Source: Leptospiraceae bacterium
Lineage (GTDB): Bacteria > Spirochaetota > Leptospiria > Leptospirales > Leptospiraceae
Direction of reading: 5' to 3'
Length of the DNA: 64,000 nt
Assembly (NCBI GenBank): GCA_024233875.1
Contig: JACKPB010000005.1
Span: forward strand, 62,001 to 126,000
Numbering within the stretch: position 1 is the first letter of the stretch; each line of letters opens with the position of its first letter. The position numbers and the translations under genes were made by a program. Below, piece after piece: positions 59,443 to 64,000 of the stretch. Under the pieces are notes generated by a model. That model worked only from the letters and a program-made list of their open reading frames with translations, was not told the DNA's origin and made no database searches.

Positions 59443-61671
59443 ATGAATAATTTAGGAATACCTTTCCCGAGACAATTCATGAACAATACACGAAAATTCG
59501 AAACCGGTGATTTTTTTGGCGGACTCGCCTCAATGCTTGTGGCCCTCCCATCTGCGATTGCATTTGGTCTTATAATCTATTCCCCTATGGGTGCTGAAGG
59601 TTCTGCCAAAGGAGTGATCTCCGGAATTTTGGGAGCGGCTATTCTTGGGATCATCGCACCTATTTTTGGTGGAACTCCCCGTTTGATCACAGCCCCCTGT
59701 GCACCTGCTGCTGCTGTTTTGTCTGTTTTTGGAGCTGAAATTCTCTCAAAGGGAATCATAACTCCGGAAATGCTTCCCCTTTACATCTCTCTTGTGGCTT
59801 TAGGTGCGGGTTTGCTTCAAATCATAGCAGGTGTTGCCAAAGGAGGAGCATTTATTAAATTCATCCCCTATCCTGTTGTCGCAGGATATTTGAGTGGAGT
59901 TGGAATTTTGATCATCCTCGGTCAAATCCCAAAAGTGATGGGAATGCAGAATGTCAAGACTCTCTCCGCATTCATTTCTAACATCAACTCAATGCAATGG
60001 GAAAGCATTCTGATAGCTCTTGTCACAATGATCACTATGATTCTGGCACCCAAATTCACTAATAAGTTTCCCGCCCCAATTTTCGCCCTCGGTGCGGGAA
60101 TGGGAACCTATTTCTCTCTCTCTTTTTTTCATCCGGAATTTTTGAAACTAGAAAACAATCCTTACATCATAGGACAGATCTCCGTCTCTCTTCCCGATGT
60201 CGGTAGAAATATCATCAATAATGCGGGGGCTGTTCCTGATTTAAAGTTGGAGACCCTGAATTTTCTTATAGTGCCAATGATCACCCTCGGAGTCTTGCTC
60301 TCCATTGATACCCTGAAGACCTGTGTAGTTTTGGATGTTCTCACAGGAAATCGACACAATTCCAACAAGGAGCTCTTCGGTCAGGGATTGGGAAATGTGG
60401 CCACTGCTGTCTGTGGTGGGGTGGCCGGTGCAGGAACGATGGGAGCTACTCTGGTAAATGTCTTCAGCGGAGGAAAGACAAAATATTCCGGCTTGATCAA
60501 TGGAGTCCTCGCCCTTCTGGTTCTTCTTTTCTTTTCTCCGATCATAGCCTGGGTTCCGTACGCAGCCCTCGCCGGAGTTCTTTTAATCATAGGTTTCCGT
60601 ATGATCGATCAAAAGAGTTTCAAACTCATGAAACATAAATCCACAATTTTTGATTTTCTGGTCATCCTGGCTGTTGTGATTTCAGCAGTATCCCTAAGTC
60701 TCATTGCAGCAGCAGGTGTAGGAATTGCATTTGCCATCGCTCTTTTCATGAGAGAGCAGGTTCGTTTCCCCGTAATCCGCCACAAACTACTCGGAAATCA
60801 AACTTCCTCCAGAAAAACCAGAACTCCATCCGAACAAAAGATTCTATCCGAAAAAGGAAAATTAGTGATCGCAATGGAACTTCAGGGACAATTATTCTTT
60901 GGAACTACTGACCAATTGTACAAAGAAATTGAACCATTTTTAGAAACCTGTAAGTACTTCATTTTAGATATGAAACGGGTGCTTTCAATTGATTTTACAG
61001 CTGCAAACATGTTAGCACAAATTCGAAAAAAGATTGCTGAACGGAATGGGATGCTCCTCTTTTCATCCATTCCCCAGACCATCCCCACAGGTAAGAATGT
61101 AGTTCAATATCTGGACAATCTGGGATTTTCTACCAATGACAAAGAATTGAAGTTTTTCCCCGAAATGAGTGACGCTCTGGAGTGGACAGAAGATAGACTT
61201 CTGAGGGAATCCAAAACGGAAATCAATGACAAACCTCTCCTCTTAGAAGAGTTTGAGTTTTTCCTGAATGCTTCACCCAAAGCTATGGAAAAATTGTACT
61301 CAAAAGTTCAGGAGGTGTCCCTTTCCAGAACCGAGAAGGTCTTTTCTCAGGGAGATCGGGGAGGAGAAATCTATTTTATTAGAAAAGGACTCATTCGTAT
61401 CGTTGTGGAAGCCAATGGGAAAAGCCTCCATAGAGCAACTTTTGGAAAGGGTGCATTTTTCGGTGATATGTCATTTTTGGATAGAGAACCCAGGTCTGCG
61501 GATGCGGTAGTAGCCGAGGATGCAGAACTCTATATGTTGAGAAGAGAAGACTTCGATAAGTTGACTCTGAAGTATCCTGAAGTTGCAGGTGTATTTTATG
61601 AAAAATTGTCTTATCAATTGTCCAATCGAATCCGTATCAATGTGATGGAAATCACAAATCTGGAAGAGTGA
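59443..61671 (+). CDS. SulP-family anion transporter with STAS and cyclic-nucleotide-binding domains
   Basis: About 742 residues; other in-frame starts are 59431 (TTG) and 59479 (ATG), and none has a strong ribosome site. The transport part shows ETGDFFGGLASMLVALPSAIAFG and TPRLITAPCAPAAAVLSVFGAE, ~12-14 membrane segments. A STAS domain follows (ALQ-like MELQGQLFFGTTDQLYKE, YFILDMKRVLSIDFTA). The last ~130 residues are a cNMP-binding fold (VFSQGDRGGEIYFIRKGLIR, GKGAFFGDMSFLDREPRSADAV). Substrate could be sulfate, bicarbonate or another anion. Control by cAMP or cGMP is plausible, and a class III cyclase is encoded at 63624. Confidence 0.9.
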   Translation: MNNLGIPFPRQFMNNTRKFETGDFFGGLASMLVALPSAIAFGLIIYSPMGAEGSAKGVISGILGAAILGIIAPIFGGTPRLITAPCAPAAAVLSVFGAEILSKGIITPEMLPLYISLVALGAGLLQIIAGVAKGGAFIKFIPYPVVAGYLSGVGILIILGQIPKVMGMQNVKTLSAFISNINSMQWESILIALVTMITMILAPKFTNKFPAPIFALGAGMGTYFSLSFFHPEFLKLENNPYIIGQISVSLPDVGRNIINNAGAVPDLKLETLNFLIVPMITLGVLLSIDTLKTCVVLDVLTGNRHNSNKELFGQGLGNVATAVCGGVAGAGTMGATLVNVFSGGKTKYSGLINGVLALLVLLFFSPIIAWVPYAALAGVLLIIGFRMIDQKSFKLMKHKSTIFDFLVILAVVISAVSLSLIAAAGVGIAFAIALFMREQVRFPVIRHKLLGNQTSSRKTRTPSEQKILSEKGKLVIAMELQGQLFFGTTDQLYKEIEPFLETCKYFILDMKRVLSIDFTAANMLAQIRKKIAERNGMLLFSSIPQTIPTGKNVVQYLDNLGFSTNDKELKFFPEMSDALEWTEDRLLRESKTEINDKPLLLEEFEFFLNASPKAMEKLYSKVQEVSLSRTEKVFSQGDRGGEIYFIRKGLIRIVVEANGKSLHRATFGKGAFFGDMSFLDREPRSADAVVAEDAELYMLRREDFDKLTLKYPEVAGVFYEKLSYQLSNRIRINVMEITNLEE

Positions 61672-61911
61672 TCAGGGTCTTAGTTTTTTTAGAATTTTCT
61701 TTTTAAAAAGTATCCAATCGAAGCTTTCATCCAATTCACCAAATTCCTTCTCCGCACCGTGGAGAAGGAAATCTAAGATTGCGATCTCATCCCATCCCGA
61801 AACCAGAGTCATTTCTACGATTGCTCTGGCAAGACGATTAGAAAATTTCTCCTCACGATTGAACTTTTCCTGGATCAAACGACTCAGGATGATTTCCTTT
61901 TCTTCTGGCAT
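61672..61911 (-). CDS. Small hypothetical protein
   Basis: 79 residues from the ATG at 61911 (GGAG five bases upstream); an upstream frame to 61929 is less likely. Highly charged, helical, soluble, no recognised domain: KEIILSRLIQEKFNREEKF, then ARAIVEMTLVSGWDEIAI and a C-terminal basic FKKKILKKLRP. Its stop abuts the SulP stop (convergent). Could be a small regulatory or adaptor protein, but there is no direct sign. Confidence 0.55.
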   Translation of the reverse strand: MPEEKEIILSRLIQEKFNREEKFSNRLARAIVEMTLVSGWDEIAILDFLLHGAEKEFGELDESFDWILFKKKILKKLRP

Positions 61912-62170
61912 TGTGTCTCCATTATTCACGTGAAATTGTTTATGTCGGATAGCGTCTATAAAAGATTGAGCATTTTTTATATTTTCAAAATATTTTTGCT
62001 TTTAAGGATGAAAATCCAGGCATCCTATCTGAAATGGGAATGGTTGAATTCTACTAACCTAAATGAATTCGCTTACCATGTCAGGAGAAATATCTCTAGA
62101 ATCAAATCTAATTGAATTTTGATTTTAAAATAGATTGAAGAAATAGGACAACGAAAATATCTGTTTTCAT

Positions 62171-63634
62171 ATGGAATACGAAGTAATTATCGGACTAGAA
62201 GTCCATGCTCAATTGAATACTACCACAAAAATATTTGCCGAAAGCCCTACTGAATTCGGAGCCTCACCCAACACTCAAGTTTCTACTGTTTGTTACGGTC
62301 TTCCGGGTGCCCTTCCTGTCCTGAATGTTTCCGCCCTGGAAAAAGCAATTCAGGCCGGTTTGGCTGTGGGCTCAGAAATCACTCTTTTTACAAAATTTGA
62401 TCGTAAAAATTACTTCTATCCCGATCTACCCAAAGGATACCAAATTTCTCAATTTGACAAACCAATTTGTGTGGGAGGGAAAATCTCCTTTGAAATCAAA
62501 GAAACCGGTGAAACAAAATCCATCGATCTGACCCGTATTCACCTGGAGGAAGATGCAGGGAAATTAATGCACTCAGCTGACCCTTCCATTCCTTCTTCGT
62601 ATGTGGATTTGAATCGGGCCGGGACTCCACTCATCGAAATCGTCTCGGAACCTCAAATTCGATCTTCTGAAGAAGCTTATTTGTATCTCAACTCACTCAA
62701 GAACATTCTAAGGTACATTAGGGTATCTGATTGCAACATGGAAGAAGGTTCCCTCCGTTGTGATGCCAATGTTTCTATCAGACCGGTTGGTAGTTCAGAG
62801 TTTCGAACCAGGGTAGAAATAAAAAATCTTAACTCATTCAAAGCAGTTAAAGCAGCGATTGATTATGAGGTTGAGTGGCAAAAAGATCAATATTCGCGGG
62901 GTCTTTCTTTCACTCAAATGACTAAACTCTGGGACTCCGTAGCTCTTAAAACCGTTCCGATGAGAACCAAAGAAATGGCTCATGACTATAGATACTTTCC
63001 GGATCCCGATCTGCCACCAATTAGTTTGACAAAAGAGTATGTAGATGAATTGCAATCCAAACTTCCCGAACTGCCGGATGCTAGAAAAAAACGTTTCATG
63101 AATGAATTGGGTCTACCTCAATACGATGCTGAGGTTTTGACTTCTGAGAGGGAAATTGCTGAATATTTTGAAGAAACATTTTCAAAATCAAATGATGCCA
63201 AAAAGTCATCGAACTGGGTGAAAGATGAAATTTTAGGGTATGTAAACAAAGAAAACATTTCAATTTTAGAGTTTCCGATTCAACCCGAACGCATAGGTGA
63301 AATGATCGCTCTCATAAATAAAGGGGAGATTACAGGAAAAATAGCTAAATCTATCTATGAAGAAATGCTAACATCCGATAAAACTCCATCTGAAGTAGTA
63401 AAAGAAAAAGGTCTTGGAGTTGTTAGGGATGATAAACAGATCGAAGAATTGGTAGTGAAAGCTCTTTCCGAAAATCCGGACGCTGTGGATGGATGGAAGA
63501 AAGGTCGGGATCGTGTCCTGGGATCTCTAGTTGGAGCAGTTATGAAGTCATCGAAAGGAAAAGCTGATCCCAAATTAGTCAATGAACTTCTATTGAAACA
63601 TCTCGGTCCTTTGGGAGAGAAACCTAAATCATAA
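62171..63634 (+). CDS. gatB: Aspartyl/glutamyl-tRNA(Asn/Gln) amidotransferase subunit B
   Basis: 487 residues. With GatA and GatC it converts mischarged Glu-tRNA(Gln) or Asp-tRNA(Asn) to the correct aminoacyl-tRNA. Signatures: YEVIIGLEVHAQLNTTTKIF, YPDLPKGYQISQFDKPI, LEEDAGKLMH, DLNRAGTPLIEIVSEPQI, EGSLRCDANVSIRP and the C-terminal YqeY-like domain (KSIYEEMLTSDKTPSEVV, GKADPKLVNELLLKHLG). gatA and gatC are not in the window. Convergent with the cyclase gene, overlapping by 11 bases. Confidence 0.96.
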   Translation: MEYEVIIGLEVHAQLNTTTKIFAESPTEFGASPNTQVSTVCYGLPGALPVLNVSALEKAIQAGLAVGSEITLFTKFDRKNYFYPDLPKGYQISQFDKPICVGGKISFEIKETGETKSIDLTRIHLEEDAGKLMHSADPSIPSSYVDLNRAGTPLIEIVSEPQIRSSEEAYLYLNSLKNILRYIRVSDCNMEEGSLRCDANVSIRPVGSSEFRTRVEIKNLNSFKAVKAAIDYEVEWQKDQYSRGLSFTQMTKLWDSVALKTVPMRTKEMAHDYRYFPDPDLPPISLTKEYVDELQSKLPELPDARKKRFMNELGLPQYDAEVLTSEREIAEYFEETFSKSNDAKKSSNWVKDEILGYVNKENISILEFPIQPERIGEMIALINKGEITGKIAKSIYEEMLTSDKTPSEVVKEKGLGVVRDDKQIEELVVKALSENPDAVDGWKKGRDRVLGSLVGAVMKSSKGKADPKLVNELLLKHLGPLGEKPKS

Positions 63635-64000
63635 AATCATTTTCAGGTATTCCCATCGGTTGGTAGATCTTTGTAACCTCCTCCTTTCCTTTGACACGAA
63701 TTGTATCAATTTCCCGAAAAAGGAAGGAGGAATAGATTTCCTGATAGAGTGACTCACTAATCAAAACGGGAACATTATAGTATTTTGTCAAACTTTCTAA
63801 TCGTGATGCTAGATTCACGCAATCACCGATCACTGTATAATCTAATTTATTAATAGATCCTATGTTTCCGACGACAACCCTTCCCCGGGCTAAACCGATT
63901 CCATGGAAAATATTGATTTTTTCTCCCTGAAGTTCCAAAGTCAATCCCAGAATGGCTTCCTGCATTTTTAATGCAGATAGAATTGCATCGATTTCTTTCC
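63624..64000 (-). CDS. Class III adenylate/guanylate cyclase, C-terminal part (partial)
   Basis: The frame is open through 64000, so the gene begins beyond the window; the ATG at 63963-63965 is internal. At least 124 residues of a class III cyclase catalytic domain are visible: IFHGIGLARGRVVVGNIGS, LDYTVIGDCVNLASRLESL and ISESLYQEIYSSFLFREID, ending KGKEEVTKIYQP. The Asn/Arg pair of NLASR stabilises the transition state. It makes cAMP or cGMP, substrate unsettled. Only the C-terminal end is present, so sensor domains are unknown. Confidence 0.88.
   Translation of the reverse strand, partial: KEIDAILSALKMQEAILGLTLELQGEKINIFHGIGLARGRVVVGNIGSINKLDYTVIGDCVNLASRLESLTKYYNVPVLISESLYQEIYSSFLFREIDTIRVKGKEEVTKIYQPMGIPENDFMI

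Noticed and set aside
61930..62115. Plus-strand frame of 61 codons between the small hypothetical gene and gatB
   Set aside because: It has no ribosome site at a good distance, an odd GTG start and no recognisable protein character. The gap is AT-rich and such frames are expected by chance.
1..64000. tRNA, rRNA, CRISPR arrays, insertion sequences and prophage genes
   Set aside because: No T-loop-like GGTTCGAATCC segments, regular spaced repeats, transposases or phage structural genes were seen. XerC at 23179 sits with hslVU and is a housekeeping recombinase.

Overview
The window is a gene-dense, AT-rich chromosomal segment that most resembles a spirochaete of the Leptospira lineage. This rests on a monomeric NADP-type isocitrate dehydrogenase, a FlaA-like periplasmic flagellar sheath homologue, several short-signal lipoproteins with relaxed lipoboxes, class III cyclase and 7TM-sensor signalling proteins, a purL of the small-subunit type, and frequent TTG starts behind good Shine-Dalgarno sequences. 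No phage, insertion sequence, CRISPR array, rRNA or tRNA was found. The species cannot be fixed by reading alone.

Layout. 1-4009: a truncated membrane sensor (-) and icd (+). 4074-11311: a minus-strand run read as yihY-like -> GMC oxidoreductase -> two secreted MORN proteins -> sufB -> hypothetical, with two different palindromes in front of sufB. 11487-14141: an overlapping minus-strand cassette of an ATP-grasp ligase and two SAM methyltransferases. 14214-20990: a DsbD-alpha-like protein coupled to a VWA protein, a FlaA-like/metallophosphoesterase-like pair, a Lys/Arg-rich membrane protein, yggS, and an unusual coiled-coil membrane protein with a C-terminal helix-turn-helix. 21220-26449: xerC-hslV-hslU and a UvrD/PcrA helicase. 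26535-35706: a long plus-strand housekeeping run (cysQ, LOG, rpmB, nth, release-factor-like gene, purL, PrsW-like protease, histidine phosphatase, TlpA-like lipoprotein, thiolase), with several 4-base stop/start overlaps. 35754-41369: DUF2079 membrane protein, UVR-motif protein, lipoprotein, aminotransferase, prepilin peptidase, RluA-type pseudouridine synthase.

41356-45868 is a lipid-metabolism block on the minus strand: fabG-like reductase, thiolase-like protein and DUF35 partner, preceded by an 18-bp perfect palindrome, and an acyl-CoA synthetase. 46103-52376 is rich in signalling genes: an ECF-type sigma factor with a likely membrane anti-sigma partner, a 735-residue unknown, a stand-alone GHKL ATPase, a 54-residue lipoprotein, an alpha/beta hydrolase and a PP2C phosphatase. 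52478-64000 holds an NSS transporter with a possible 38-residue small subunit, an SRPBCC-SDR fusion, GerMN-trpC-STAS, murD, a DUF2452 gene, a SulP-STAS-cNMP transporter, gatB, and a cyclase cut by the window edge.

The points most worth following are the beta-propeller inserted in the YihY-type membrane protein, the ATP-grasp/two-methyltransferase cassette, the double palindrome before sufB, the small ORF that coincides with a terminator after the NSS transporter, and the membrane protein with an XRE-like tail. All functional calls come from recognising motifs by eye. No database search was run.
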